Positions 1 through 9,040 are shown, numbered from the stretch's first letter. The stretch is DNA of 64,000 bases from JBQTII01 sp052387905 (GCA_052387905.1 JBQTIR010000020.1:1-64000); one strand, 5' to 3'. Notes: a model not told the origin generated them from the letters alone. Numbers and translations: made by a program.

Positions 1-1015
1 TGCAGATGTTGCTGGTCGCCTTCTCCCGGCGGATGTGCTGCTCGCGGGTCTGCAGGGCGAGCCGGTACGCCGGACGCCCTGCGTTGTCGACGGACTGGCC
101 GACGAGACGGCCGGGCAGGCCACGCTCGAGCCCGGCCCGGACCGCGACGAAGCCGGCGTGCGGTCCGCCGAAACCGAAGGGGACGCCGAAGCGCTGCGCA
201 CAGCCGACGGCGATGTCCGCGCCCCACGCACCCGGCGCCTCGATCAGCGTGCAGGCGAGCAGATCCGCGGCCGCGGTGACCATCGCGCCGCGGGCGTGCG
301 CGGCCTCGGCGAGACCGGCGTAGTCGGCCCGCGAGTGCAGGCGTCCACTCGCACCGGGGTACTGCACGACGACGCCGAAGACGTCGCCGTCCGGGATGCC
401 GGCGGACAGGTCGGCGACCTCGACGTCGATGCCGAGGGCCTCGCACCGGGTCCGCACGACCTCGATGGTCTGCGGCAGGCAGTCGGCGTCGAGGACCACA
501 TGGGCGTCCGGCATCCCGCGCACGGAGCGGCGCATCAGGGTGACCGCCTCGGCGACCGCGGTGCCCTCATCCAGCAGCGAAGCGTTGGCGATCAGCAGCC
601 CCGTGAGGTCGGCGACCATGGTCTGGAAGGCGAGCAGCACCTCGAGCCTGCCCTGCGAGATCTCCGGCTGGTACGGCGTGTAGGCGGTGTACCAGCCCGG
701 GTTCTCCAGCACCTTGCGCAGGATCACTCCGGGGGTGACGGTCTCGTGGTACCCCAGACCGATCATCTGGGTGCGCACGGTATTGGTCGAGGACAGCGCC
801 CGGATCTCCGCGAGGACCTCGTCCTCACTGACCGCCGGCGGCACCGCGAGGGTGTTCGCCGTGGCGAAGGGCAGCCGGATGGATTCCGGGACTGCGGCGC
901 TGGCGAGCGCGGTCAGATCCGGGTAACCCAGGGTCGCCAGCATGCGTGCCTGGTCTGCCGCATCCGGGCCGACGTGGCGGGCGACGAAGGGGCCGAGGGG
1001 GGCTCGTGTGGACAC
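1..1015 (-). CDS. gcvP: Glycine dehydrogenase (decarboxylating), P-protein, N-terminal part
   Basis: This is the first 338 codons of the P-protein of the glycine cleavage system, which decarboxylates glycine and passes the aminomethyl group to lipoyl-GcvH in the cytoplasm. The coding frame runs off the left edge, so about two thirds of the usual ~950 residues, including the PLP-binding lysine, lie outside. Family hallmarks are visible: an N-terminal FVARHVGP start, the segment ENPGWYTAYTPYQPE near residue 105, and EKATSNIC at the window edge. The start is a GTG at 1015 that gives the expected family N-terminus. No strong Shine-Dalgarno sequence precedes it, and the upstream 165 bp hold a palindrome but no recognisable glycine riboswitch. 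Confidence 0.95.
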   Translation of the reverse strand, partial: MSTRAPLGPFVARHVGPDAADQARMLATLGYPDLTALASAAVPESIRLPFATANTLAVPPAVSEDEVLAEIRALSSTNTVRTQMIGLGYHETVTPGVILRKVLENPGWYTAYTPYQPEISQGRLEVLLAFQTMVADLTGLLIANASLLDEGTAVAEAVTLMRRSVRGMPDAHVVLDADCLPQTIEVVRTRCEALGIDVEVADLSAGIPDGDVFGVVVQYPGASGRLHSRADYAGLAEAAHARGAMVTAAADLLACTLIEAPGAWGADIAVGCAQRFGVPFGFGGPHAGFVAVRAGLERGLPGRLVGQSVDNAGRPAYRLALQTREQHIRREKATSNIC

Positions 1016-1113
1016 CTGCGCAACGCTACTGCCGTGCGCGCGGAAGCGATGCCCTGGCCTGGGCCGTTGTGAGCCGACTAACGGCGCGCCGGGCCGGGTG
1101 CTCGCGGGGGTCG

Positions 1114-1177
1114 CATCTGCGGGCGGCGATCCGACCTATCGCGGGCCCCGGATAGGTCTACTCGCCGCCCGAAGATG
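1114..1177. repeat. Intergenic palindrome, family C copy 1
   Basis: This is a 64-bp imperfect palindrome. The outer arms 1114-1129 and 1162-1177 pair over 16 positions with one mismatch. After a 3-nt asymmetric step, GACCTATC pairs with GATAGGTC around a GC-rich loop. It lies directly after the stop of the lipoprotein gene at 1181, as expected of a terminator. A related element at 17971-18034 shares the GACCTAT...ATAGGTC core and the CCGCCCGAAGATGG flank. Confidence 0.7.
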
Positions 1178-1180
1178 GGT

Positions 1181-1846
1181 TTACGGGGTGCTGGTCGGGC
1201 TGGCGGTATCGGATGGGTCCGGCGACGGGGTCGAGGTCCCGCTCACCGTCGGGTCCGGGCCGTCGTCCGGGTCGTCGAACAGGTCGGCGTTGGCGATCTC
1301 GCGCACCCGCCACGACTCGGCGCTTTCGCTCCAGGTCAGCTGCACGATGAGCTCGATCTCGTCCTTGGCCGGGGAGCTGAACAGCCGTCGCCCGGTCTCG
1401 TCGACCTCGGTGTACCGGGTCGCCGAGTACTTCAGGCTCACGTTCGTCAGCTCGTCGGTGGCCTCCGCCGCCTCGACCGATCCCACGTTGACCTGCCCAC
1501 CGTCGACCTTGCCGCGGACATAGGCGGAGGCGATGTCCCCGACGGTCGCGCGGCAGACAATGCACTCGGGATCGCTGTACTCGACCAGCGCGGTGAGGTC
1601 ACCGGTGGAGTAGGCGTAGTTGACCACCGACTCGAAGTAGTAGCGCGCGAACGCCCTGCTGCCGGGCTCGGTGCGCTCGGTCGCCGCATCCGGAAGCTTC
1701 GCCAGCGGCGGCGCCGACACCGGCGTGATCGGAGTCGGAACGTCCTGGCCCTCGGGAAACGGGTCGTCGGAATCCCCGCACCCGGCCAGCAGCAACGCCG
1801 CCACCGCGGCCGCGACGGCCACGCGCCAGGGCATCGCGGCGCTCAC
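1181..1846 (-). CDS. Putative lipoprotein (DUF6318-like)
   Basis: This encodes a 221-residue exported lipoprotein of unknown function. A short hydrophobic signal ends in a lipobox, LLAGC, with the lipidated cysteine at about residue 23. The mature part carries a CxxC pair (ECIVC) in a region with aromatic residues, and the C-terminus is a Ser/Thr/Pro-rich tail. The overall plan resembles DUF6318 lipoproteins of actinobacteria; this is from memory and moderately sure. The GTG start at 1846 overlaps the TGA of the upstream ideR-type gene as GTGA, so translation is probably coupled. An in-frame ATG at 1834 is the alternative start. Confidence 0.75.
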   Translation of the reverse strand: MSAAMPWRVAVAAAVAALLLAGCGDSDDPFPEGQDVPTPITPVSAPPLAKLPDAATERTEPGSRAFARYYFESVVNYAYSTGDLTALVEYSDPECIVCRATVGDIASAYVRGKVDGGQVNVGSVEAAEATDELTNVSLKYSATRYTEVDETGRRLFSSPAKDEIELIVQLTWSESAESWRVREIANADLFDDPDDGPDPTVSGTSTPSPDPSDTASPTSTP

Positions 1847-2547
1847 GCCGAGGCCTTGCCGGCCATGACCTCGACGAAGACGTGTGAGGCGACGGCAGAT
1901 TCCAGCTCGATGGTCTCGCCCCCGCGCCCAACGAGTACTCCGCCGGCGGCGATCCTCGCCACCACCGATCCCCCCGGACGCACGCCGGCCCGCCACATCC
2001 CGCGGATCATCGACAGGTCCTCCTGGATCGGCTCTCCGATCCGGCGTACGACGACCGAGACGCCGTGCTCGGTCGCGACTCGGTCCAGGGACTCCAGGTT
2101 GCCGAGGAACTCGCCGCTGTCGGCGTCGCCGAGCTCTTCCAGACCGGGAATGGGGTTGCCGTAGGGCGAGTGCGTGGGGTGATTCAGCAGCGCCAACAGC
2201 TTGAGTTCGACGGCCTCGCTGATGACATGCTCCCAGCGGCAGGCCTCCTCGTGCACCTCGTGCGGCTCCAGACCGATGACCTGGACCAGCAGGCACTCCG
2301 CGAGGCGGTGCTTACGCATCACCCGGGTGGCGTACGTGCGGCCCTGCTCCGACAGCTCCAGGTGCCGGTCACCCTGCACGCTGACCAGCCCGTCTCGCTG
2401 CATCCGGGCCACCGTCTGACTGACCGTGGGGCCGCTTTGCCCCAGTCGCTCGGCGATGCGCGCCCGCAGCGGGATGACGCCCTCTTCCTCCAGCTCGAAG
2501 ATGGTGCGCAGGTACATCTCTGTGGTGTCGATCAGGTCGGCTGCCAT
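1843..2547 (-). CDS. ideR: Iron-dependent transcriptional regulator, DtxR/IdeR family
   Basis: This 234-residue protein is a metal-activated repressor that controls iron uptake and storage genes. It has the three family parts: a winged helix at residues 5-70, a metal-binding dimerisation domain at 70-140, and a C-terminal SH3-like domain. The DtxR metal ligands are all present with a +1 offset: M11, H80, E84, H99, C103, E106 and H107. The length matches DtxR/IdeR (226-230). The start ATG at 2547 lies 6 nt after TAGGAT, so the mRNA is probably leaderless. It overlaps the downstream lipoprotein gene by four bases. MntR-type function is less likely given the full-length third domain. Confidence 0.93.
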   Translation of the reverse strand: MAADLIDTTEMYLRTIFELEEEGVIPLRARIAERLGQSGPTVSQTVARMQRDGLVSVQGDRHLELSEQGRTYATRVMRKHRLAECLLVQVIGLEPHEVHEEACRWEHVISEAVELKLLALLNHPTHSPYGNPIPGLEELGDADSGEFLGNLESLDRVATEHGVSVVVRRIGEPIQEDLSMIRGMWRAGVRPGGSVVARIAAGGVLVGRGGETIELESAVASHVFVEVMAGKASA

Positions 2548-2553
2548 GGCCCG

Positions 2554-2559
2554 ATCCTA
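2554..2559 (-). promoter_or_regulatory. -10 element (TAGGAT) of ideR, leaderless start
   Basis: TAGGAT is followed by 6 nt and then the ATG at 2547, the spacing expected if transcription starts at the A of the start codon. No Shine-Dalgarno sequence is present. Confidence 0.65.
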
Positions 2560-2641
2560 TTCCGCGCGCAGAAGCTTCTCCCGAAACCCACGCAGCCCGT
2601 CGTACGCTGGGTAGTCCGTACTCCAGACCAAGGAGGTCAGG

Positions 2642-3196
2642 GTGGGACCGCGCGCACGCACCGGGGTTACCGCCGTGGCGGGCGGGTTCGCCGTCATCCT
2701 GGGCACGGTGCACGCCGCCCCCAGTGGCGCTCGCCCCGTGCCTGACGAGGACACCTCCAACTGCGCCTTCGTGGACGATTCGAACTACGAGGCCTACGCG
2801 GGAGGAGCGGAACAGGCCGGCACTGTCCCCGCGAAAGGCGAGATCAGCGCGTTCAACTGCCTGGAGCGGGTGGGCAGCCGGACGACCATGCACTACGGCT
2901 GGCAGACGGCCGGCCGCCTGCAGGTCGGGGTCTTCAACTTCTCCCTCATCGACTGCAGCACCGGCAAGCGCCTGGAGGACACCGTACGCGTGATGTCCTA
3001 CCCGCGCGGCTCCACTACGCCTTCCGGATCGGGGACCGCGTCCTTCACCCTGCCGGCGGACAAGCGCTACCGCACTTATCTGTACGGCGCGGGCACCTAC
3101 CGCCGGAACCAGGCCGCAGGCCCGGGGCAGAGCGTCGGGGGGCGGTTCAACAACCACGAAGAACCGAAGTTCACCGCCAAATCCGTCTGCGAGTGA
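2642..3196 (+). CDS. Secreted hypothetical protein
   Basis: This is a 184-residue exported protein that I do not recognise. It has a signal peptide of about 25-30 residues ending near HAAPSGA and four cysteines in the mature part (NCAF, NCLE, DCST, and VCE at the C-terminus), compatible with two disulfides. The rest looks like a small beta-rich extracellular domain. The GTG start at 2642 is preceded by a strong AAGGAGG at about 2630, so it is translated from a leader. It is divergent from ideR and convergent with the peptide transporter operon, with only 10 bp to the next stop. Iron control by the neighbouring regulator is possible but not shown. Confidence 0.75.
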   Translation: MGPRARTGVTAVAGGFAVILGTVHAAPSGARPVPDEDTSNCAFVDDSNYEAYAGGAEQAGTVPAKGEISAFNCLERVGSRTTMHYGWQTAGRLQVGVFNFSLIDCSTGKRLEDTVRVMSYPRGSTTPSGSGTASFTLPADKRYRTYLYGAGTYRRNQAAGPGQSVGGRFNNHEEPKFTAKSVCE

Positions 3197-3206
3197 GGCG
3201 GGCCGG

Positions 3207-4211
3207 CTAGGGCGCTTGTGCTGCGACGAGCGGGAAGTGGCATGCCACGGCGTGCCCGCCGGTCCGGTCCACTCCACCGAGCTGCGGTTCTTCGTTCGCG
3301 CACCGCTCCTGGGCCTTCGGGCAGCGGGTCCGGAATCGGCAGCCACTGGGCGGATCCACCGGTGAGGGGACATCGCCGACGAGGCGGACCCGGCCGCCGG
3401 GGGTCTCCGGCTCGCCGGGCATCCGCGGGATCGCGGAGAGCAGGGCATGGGTGTACGGGTGCCGCGGATTGGCGTAGAGCTCGCGAGCGGGCGCGAGCTC
3501 GACGATCCGCCCCAGGTACATCACCGCGATGCGATGGCTGACGTGGCGGACGACCGCGAGGTCGTGGGCGATGAACAGATAGGCCAGCCCGAGCTCGCGC
3601 TGCAGGTCCCGCATGAGGTTGACGATCTGCGCCTGGATCGAGACGTCGAGCGCGGAGACGGGCTCATCGGCGACGATCAACGACGGCCGCAACGCCAGGG
3701 CCCGGGCGATGCCGATGCGCTGGCGCTGGCCACCGGAGAACTGGTGGGGGTAGCGGTTGATGTGTTCGGGGTTCAGGCCCACGGTCTGCAGCAGATCCTG
3801 AACCGCCCGCTTGCGCCCGCCGGGCGGGTCGATTCCGTTGATCTCCAGTGGCGCACCGACGATCGACCCGACGGTGTGACGGGGATTCAGCGAGGCATAG
3901 GGGTCCTGGAAGATCATTTGGATCTCGCTGCGGATGTCGCGCAGCTGCGCAGGTTTGAGATGGGCGATGTCCCGGTCGCGGTAGCGGATCGCCCCGGCGT
4001 CGGGTTCGAGCAACCGCGAGATCAAGCGGCCGGTGGTGCTCTTGCCGCAGCCGGATTCCCCGACCAGCCCCAGGGTCTCCCCCGCCGCGATCGTGAAGTC
4101 GACGCCGTCGACCGCCCGGACCGCGGATACCTGCCGCCGCAGGATAAGCCCGCTGCGGACCGGGAAATGCTTGACCAGGCCCTCGACCTCCAGCAGCGGC
4201 GCCTCGCTCAT
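3207..4211 (-). CDS. Peptide ABC transporter ATP-binding protein (DppF/OppF type)
   Basis: This 334-residue cytoplasmic ATPase is the last gene of the peptide import operon. Visible motifs are the Walker A GESGCGKST near residue 50, the signature SGGQRQR, the Walker B LIVADEP and the H-loop IAHD. The C-terminal oligopeptide/dipeptide domain with clustered cysteines (CRFRTRCPKAQERC) is typical of DppD/DppF and OppD/OppF subunits. Its ATG at 4211 overlaps the TGA of the preceding gene as ATGA, so the two ATPases are translationally coupled. It is the F-type partner because FQDPYASLNPR follows Walker A. Confidence 0.93.
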   Translation of the reverse strand: MSEAPLLEVEGLVKHFPVRSGLILRRQVSAVRAVDGVDFTIAAGETLGLVGESGCGKSTTGRLISRLLEPDAGAIRYRDRDIAHLKPAQLRDIRSEIQMIFQDPYASLNPRHTVGSIVGAPLEINGIDPPGGRKRAVQDLLQTVGLNPEHINRYPHQFSGGQRQRIGIARALALRPSLIVADEPVSALDVSIQAQIVNLMRDLQRELGLAYLFIAHDLAVVRHVSHRIAVMYLGRIVELAPARELYANPRHPYTHALLSAIPRMPGEPETPGGRVRLVGDVPSPVDPPSGCRFRTRCPKAQERCANEEPQLGGVDRTGGHAVACHFPLVAAQAP

Positions 4212-5230
4212 GCGGGGTCCATCCCGACCAGATGACACGCGGCGACGGTCGCGCCCGCGTCGAGAAGTTCGGGCCGCTCGGTGGCGCACCGGTCCCCCGG
4301 AACCCGGTGGGCCTCTGGGCACCGGGGAAGAAATGGACAGCCCGGGGGCAGGCCGATGAGGCTGGGCGGCGTCCCCGGGATAGCGGTCAGTTCCTCGAGG
4401 TCGAGGTCCAGTCGTGGCACCGACCCGAGCAACCCCACGGTGTAGGGGTGCGCGGGCACGGTCAGCACGTCGTGCGTCGGTCCGTACTCGATGGCGCGAC
4501 CGGCGTACATGACCAGGACGTCGTCGGCGACCTGGGAGACCACACCCAGGTCATGCGTGATCAGGATGATGGCGGAGTCGAACTCGGCTTGCAGGTCCGC
4601 AAGCAGGTCCAGGATCTGGGCCTGCACTGTGACGTCCAGAGCGGTGGTCGGCTCGTCGGCGATCAACAGTTTCGGGTCACACGCGAGCGCGATCGCGATC
4701 ATCGCCCGTTGGCGCATGCCACCGGAGAACTCGTGCGGATAAGAGTCGACCCGCTGGGCCGGCTGTGGGATGCCGACCCGGCCGAGCAGCTCGACCGCCC
4801 GCGTGCGGGCCTGCGACTTGGACGCCCCGGTGTGGCGGCGGTATCCCTCGGCGATCTGATTGCCGACGGTGTAGTAGGGCGAGAGCGCGGTGAGCGCGTC
4901 CTGGAAGACCATGGCCGCCACCGGGCCACGCACCCCGGAGAGTTCCTTCTCGTTCAGGGCGGTGATTTCTTGTCCATCGATCCGGATCGAGCCGCTGACC
5001 TGAGACCGGCGGGCGTCGTGCAGCCCGAGCATCGCCAGCCCGGTGACCGTTTTGCCTGAACCCGACTCCCCCACCACACCCAGGGTCTGGCCGCGATCGA
5101 CCGAGAAGCTCAGGTCGTCGACAGCCTGCACGACTCCGTCCTCGGTGCTGAAACTGACCGAGAGCCCCCGGACCTCGACCAGCGCCGAGCCGGGCTTGGT
5201 CGTGGAGACGTCGTGGGCAGTGGTGGTCAT
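4208..5230 (-). CDS. Peptide ABC transporter ATP-binding protein (DppD/OppD type)
   Basis: This 340-residue ATPase subunit pairs with the adjacent F-type ATPase. It shows Walker A GESGSGKT, the Q-loop MVFQDALTALSP, the signature SGGMRQR, the Walker B LLIADEPTTALD and the C-terminal cysteine cluster of the oligo_HPY domain. The chosen ATG at 5230 gives the MTTTAHDV start and overlaps the stop of the permease gene by ATGA. A much longer open frame upstream lies inside the permease and is not coding. It acts on the cytoplasmic face to power peptide, or other family-5 substrate, import. Confidence 0.93.
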   Translation of the reverse strand: MTTTAHDVSTTKPGSALVEVRGLSVSFSTEDGVVQAVDDLSFSVDRGQTLGVVGESGSGKTVTGLAMLGLHDARRSQVSGSIRIDGQEITALNEKELSGVRGPVAAMVFQDALTALSPYYTVGNQIAEGYRRHTGASKSQARTRAVELLGRVGIPQPAQRVDSYPHEFSGGMRQRAMIAIALACDPKLLIADEPTTALDVTVQAQILDLLADLQAEFDSAIILITHDLGVVSQVADDVLVMYAGRAIEYGPTHDVLTVPAHPYTVGLLGSVPRLDLDLEELTAIPGTPPSLIGLPPGCPFLPRCPEAHRVPGDRCATERPELLDAGATVAACHLVGMDPA

Positions 5231-6225
5231 CGCAGCCGCACCCGTGGATCGACGACCCCGTAGGCGATGTCGACGATCAGGTTGGCGACCAGAATGAAGG
5301 TCGCCGAGATCAACACCGTGGCCATGATCAACGGCAGATCGTTGTTGTTGACCGCGGTCAACGCGAGCTTGCCGATGCCGGGGATATTGAAGACGGTCTC
5401 GGTGATGATGGCCCCGGCCAGCAGACCGGCCAGATCCAAGCCGAACACCGTCATCACCGGAGTGATGGTGGCGCGCCCGGTGTGCTTGAGGTGCAGTTGA
5501 CCGGCCGAAAGCCCGCGGCTGCGTCCCGCGCGCACGAAGTCCTCTCCGAGCGCTTCCAGAGCACTTGCCCGCGTGAGGCGCGCGTAGATCGCGATCGAGA
5601 CGAACGCGAGCACGAGCCAGGGCAGGATGAGCCCGCCGAACCAGTCGCCCGGGCTGTCGGTGAGGGGCGTGTAGCTCGGCCTGGGCAACCACCCGAGCTG
5701 ATCGACGAAGATGTTGCGCAGCAGCGGTCCGATGAAGAAGATCTGCACCGATGCGCCGATCAGGGTGAACGCGATCAGGAACCGGTCGAAGATTGAGCCC
5801 GCCCGCAGCGCGGCGATCGCGCCCATCCCCACCCCGACGACGAGGAACAGCACCGCTGCGCCCAACCCCAAGGAGAGCGTGGCGGGGAAGCGGTCCAGGA
5901 TCGTCGGCCACACCTCTTCCTGATTGTTAAACGAGTAGCCGAAGCACGGCACGTCGCACCGCACGGCCTCACCGGCGAAGACGTAGTCCCGCCCGGCGAA
6001 GATTCCCCGGATGAAATCGGCGTACTGGGTGAGCACCGGCTGATCGATGCCCAAGGCGGCGCGGATGTCGTCGAGCCGCTCGGGGGTGCAACCACGCTGG
6101 CAACTGAGCTGGGCCGGGTCGCCGGGGATCGCGAAGAACAACATGAACGTGGCGAAGCTGACGACCGCGATGATCACCAGGGAACCCGCGGTGCGGCGCA
6201 GGACGAAACGCAGCACGCGGGTCAC
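5227..6225 (-). CDS. Peptide ABC transporter permease (DppB/OppB type)
   Basis: This 332-residue inner-membrane permease has six predicted transmembrane segments, the first right after MTRVLRFVLRR. It carries the EAA-like cytoplasmic loop ALGEDFVRAGRSRGLS that docks to the ATPase. An extracytoplasmic insert with cysteines (CQRGC, CDVPC) follows TM1. The start is GTG at 6225. The 56-bp gap to the upstream solute-binding protein stop is the only real spacer in the operon. Family and position make it the DppB/OppB-type subunit of this importer. Confidence 0.9.
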   Translation of the reverse strand: MTRVLRFVLRRTAGSLVIIAVVSFATFMLFFAIPGDPAQLSCQRGCTPERLDDIRAALGIDQPVLTQYADFIRGIFAGRDYVFAGEAVRCDVPCFGYSFNNQEEVWPTILDRFPATLSLGLGAAVLFLVVGVGMGAIAALRAGSIFDRFLIAFTLIGASVQIFFIGPLLRNIFVDQLGWLPRPSYTPLTDSPGDWFGGLILPWLVLAFVSIAIYARLTRASALEALGEDFVRAGRSRGLSAGQLHLKHTGRATITPVMTVFGLDLAGLLAGAIITETVFNIPGIGKLALTAVNNNDLPLIMATVLISATFILVANLIVDIAYGVVDPRVRLR

Positions 6226-6281
6226 CCTCTCCCGGGAGACAGCAGGCGGACGTTCACGTGGTCACGGCAGGTGATCCAGCG

Positions 6282-8033
6282 TCAGGGCTTGATGAAAACG
6301 CCGTTGAGCGACACGGTCCCGAACACCTGGTCCTGAACGACGCCGCCCATCCGTGGGCCGTACATCTGCAGGTTCTTGTCGTAGAGGTTAGGGATGACGG
6401 GAACCTGCTCCATGATCTTGCGATCCAGGGCGGCCCACCGCTTGCCGGCTTCAACGGGATCGGCGATCAGGGCGATCTCGTCCATCTCCTTGTTGATCGC
6501 CGGGTCGTTGAAGAACGAGGTGTTGTACCCGCCCTTGCGGATTTCGCGCCCGTCGAACAACGGCGGGTAGACGGTGGCTCCGCTCGGCCAGTCTGCGCCC
6601 CAACCGCCGCCGTAAAGGTCGAGCTTGTTGTCCGGGTCGGAGATTTCCTCCTGCGCCGTGTTCGGGTTGAGCGCCTTCTTCACCACGGTGAAACCGGCCT
6701 TTTCCAGGGCGTCGACCACGGCCACGGACAGTTGCTGGCCGCGAGGGGTGTCCCCGAAGGCATACACGATCTGCTGCCCGACCGCGCCGGCTTCCTCCAG
6801 GAGCGCCCGCGCCTTGACCGGGTCGCCCTCCGGGGGCACGTTGAACAGGTCGTAGGGCTCGAAGCCGATCAGCGTCGGGGAGGCGAGCGTGCTGGAGAAG
6901 TCTCCGTTGGTCGGGCCGCCAAGGATCTGGCGCAACTGCTCGCGCGGGTAGGCGTACATCAACGCCTTGCGGATCCGCAGGTCGGTGATGCGCTTGTTGT
7001 TGATGGCCACGTAGAGGGAGAACGGGGTGTACCCCGACACCGTGCGGGCGAGCAGGTCAGGCGTGGAGACGACCTGCGCCAGGACCTCGGGCGAGACTCC
7101 GTTGAGTCCGGTCATCGACGCCTCGTCGGGCCCGACCGCGGCGACGAGGCGCTGGCTGATCGCCAACGCGACCTCGCCGAAGCGGAAGTCGAACTTGTCG
7201 ACGTACTGGTGGCGGATCGGGTCGGACTCTGGCTTCCATTCCGGGTTGCGCACCAACGTCATCGACTTGTCGATCTGTCGGGCTTCGATCTTGTACGGCC
7301 CGGCGGAGAAGGGCCGCTTGTTGTAGTTCAGCCGGGTGTCCTCACTCTTCTTGACCGGCGACGTCGCAGTCATGGCCAGCGCGAACGGTAGGTCCGGGCG
7401 GGCCGTCTTGAACTCGAAAACGACGGTCTTGTCATCGGGAGTCTTGACGTTGGGCAGCGACTTGCCGTCGTACGGACCGGCGTAGAACGCACGGAAATCT
7501 TTGTCGTCGGCCAGCCAGCTCTGCACGAACGTCGGGCCTTCGGGGTAGTCCTTGACGAAGGTGCGCTCGATGCCGTACTTGACGTCGGCCGACGTGATCG
7601 TCGACCCGTCCTCCCACGTCACCCCGTCGCGCAGGGTGTAGGTCCAGGTCTTGCCACCGTCAGTGGTGACGCCGGTGTTGGTGGCGAGGTCGCCGATGAC
7701 GTCGATCTTGTCGCCGGTGGTCCGGTAGGTCGTCAAGGTGCGGGTGAAGAGCTGCGAGACGATCTGCTCGGTGTTGCTGTAAACCCGGGCCGGGTCCAGG
7801 TGGGTGTAGTCGAAGGAGTTGTGCACCAAGACCGTGCCGCCCTGGACAGCCCCGGGAACCGGTGCGGCCGGAGTCGTGGCGTTGTCGTCGATGCCGTAGA
7901 CGTACTTGACCGGGGCCGCGCCGGCGGAGACACCGGGTGCCGACGGCTCGGACGCGACCGGATCGTCGTCGCCACCTCCACACCCGGTCGTCACGAGCAG
8001 GGCGGCCATCGCCAATGCCAGGCGGATTCTCAT
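6282..8033 (-). CDS. ABC transporter substrate-binding lipoprotein, family 5
   Basis: This 583-residue extracytoplasmic receptor belongs to the SBP_bac_5 family, which binds peptides, nickel or other small ligands. A signal peptide ends in the lipobox VTTGC with the lipidated Cys at residue 18, followed by a Gly/Asp-rich linker. Family segments such as LDPARVYSN, TYTLRDGVTWEDGSTITSAD and RIRKALMYAYPREQL are present. Its ATG at 8033 overlaps the stop of the permease gene upstream (ATGA). The ligand cannot be inferred. The receptor sits between the two permease genes, which is unusual because it normally comes first. Confidence 0.92.
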   Translation of the reverse strand: MRIRLALAMAALLVTTGCGGGDDDPVASEPSAPGVSAGAAPVKYVYGIDDNATTPAAPVPGAVQGGTVLVHNSFDYTHLDPARVYSNTEQIVSQLFTRTLTTYRTTGDKIDVIGDLATNTGVTTDGGKTWTYTLRDGVTWEDGSTITSADVKYGIERTFVKDYPEGPTFVQSWLADDKDFRAFYAGPYDGKSLPNVKTPDDKTVVFEFKTARPDLPFALAMTATSPVKKSEDTRLNYNKRPFSAGPYKIEARQIDKSMTLVRNPEWKPESDPIRHQYVDKFDFRFGEVALAISQRLVAAVGPDEASMTGLNGVSPEVLAQVVSTPDLLARTVSGYTPFSLYVAINNKRITDLRIRKALMYAYPREQLRQILGGPTNGDFSSTLASPTLIGFEPYDLFNVPPEGDPVKARALLEEAGAVGQQIVYAFGDTPRGQQLSVAVVDALEKAGFTVVKKALNPNTAQEEISDPDNKLDLYGGGWGADWPSGATVYPPLFDGREIRKGGYNTSFFNDPAINKEMDEIALIADPVEAGKRWAALDRKIMEQVPVIPNLYDKNLQMYGPRMGGVVQDQVFGTVSLNGVFIKP

Positions 8034-9040
8034 CGCAGGCCTTTCGGATCCAGGGCGTCGCGGATCGCGTCGCCGAGCAGGTTGAACGCGAGCACCATTA
8101 CCAGCAGCGCGGTGCCCGGAACGATCATGTAGAGCGGGTCAGCCAAATACACCTGGGCGCCGCGCTCGACCATGCGGCCCCAGCTCGGCGTGGGTTCGGA
8201 GATCCCCACGCCGAGGAACGACAGCGCGGCCTCGCCGGTGATGATGGCGGGAACCGCGAGGGAGAACACCACGAGGATCGGCGACCACAGGTTCGGCAAC
8301 AGTTCCTTCGTCACGATCCGCCAGGTGCTCGCGCCCGACATCCGGGCTGCCTCGACGAACTCGCGCTCGCGCAGGGAGAGCACCTGCCCCCGGATCAGGC
8401 GCGCGGTGAACACCCAGCCGAAGGCGGAGAACAGGATGATCACGGTGGCGAAGCTGACCCAGACCGGGATCTCCTCCTCCTCCCCGATCAGCAGGTCCTC
8501 GATCACCGGCGTCAGCGCGATCAGCAGCAGCAGTCCGGGGAAGGTCAGCATCACGTCGATGACCCACGAGCCGGCTGCGTCGACCCGTCCGCCCAGGTAA
8601 CCGGTGGTGATGCCGTAAAGCACCCCGATAGCGGTCGCGATGATCGCGACCGTGAAGGCGATAAACAGGGAGGTGCGGGCGCCGTAGATGAGCTGCATCA
8701 GCACGTCGCGGCCGAGGCCCGGTTCGAGCCCGAGCCAGTGCTCGGAGCTCATGCCGCCGCGGGGGCCGAGCGGGAAACCGAAATCGTTGAGCAGACCATT
8801 CTCTTGTCCGTAGCGGTCGTCGGCGTTCTTCCCGTACAGCCAACTGATCACCGGGGCCAGCAGTGCGACGGCGATGAAGAACGCCACGATGAGCGCGGAC
8901 ACCACACCCACCCGGTCACGTCTGAACCGGCGCCAGGCGATCTCCCGCGGCGAGCGCGGGGCCCCGGCGGGACCAGACCCGCCCGCCGGGGGCAGTGCCT
9001 CGGCGCCCTCCATGAGGACGTCGGCGTGACCGATAGTCAC
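8030..9040 (-). CDS. Peptide ABC transporter permease (DppC/OppC type)
   Basis: This is the 336-residue second permease subunit and the promoter-proximal gene of the operon. It has an N-terminal OppC_N segment (REIAWRRFRRDRVGVVSALIV), six predicted membrane helices and the EAA loop EFVEAARMSGASTWRI. The start is a GTG at 9040, preceded by a clear AGGAGG-type Shine-Dalgarno sequence about 7 nt upstream. This is preferred over an upstream in-frame start that has no SD. The divergent promoter region towards phrB is only about 150 bp long. Confidence 0.9.
   Translation of the reverse strand: MTIGHADVLMEGAEALPPAGGSGPAGAPRSPREIAWRRFRRDRVGVVSALIVAFFIAVALLAPVISWLYGKNADDRYGQENGLLNDFGFPLGPRGGMSSEHWLGLEPGLGRDVLMQLIYGARTSLFIAFTVAIIATAIGVLYGITTGYLGGRVDAAGSWVIDVMLTFPGLLLLIALTPVIEDLLIGEEEEIPVWVSFATVIILFSAFGWVFTARLIRGQVLSLREREFVEAARMSGASTWRIVTKELLPNLWSPILVVFSLAVPAIITGEAALSFLGVGISEPTPSWGRMVERGAQVYLADPLYMIVPGTALLVMVLAFNLLGDAIRDALDPKGLR

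Noticed and set aside
1016..1180. A possible glycine riboswitch in front of gcvP.
   Set aside because: No tandem aptamer core was seen. The gap holds a palindrome placed after the neighbouring stop codon and no SD-sequestering structure.
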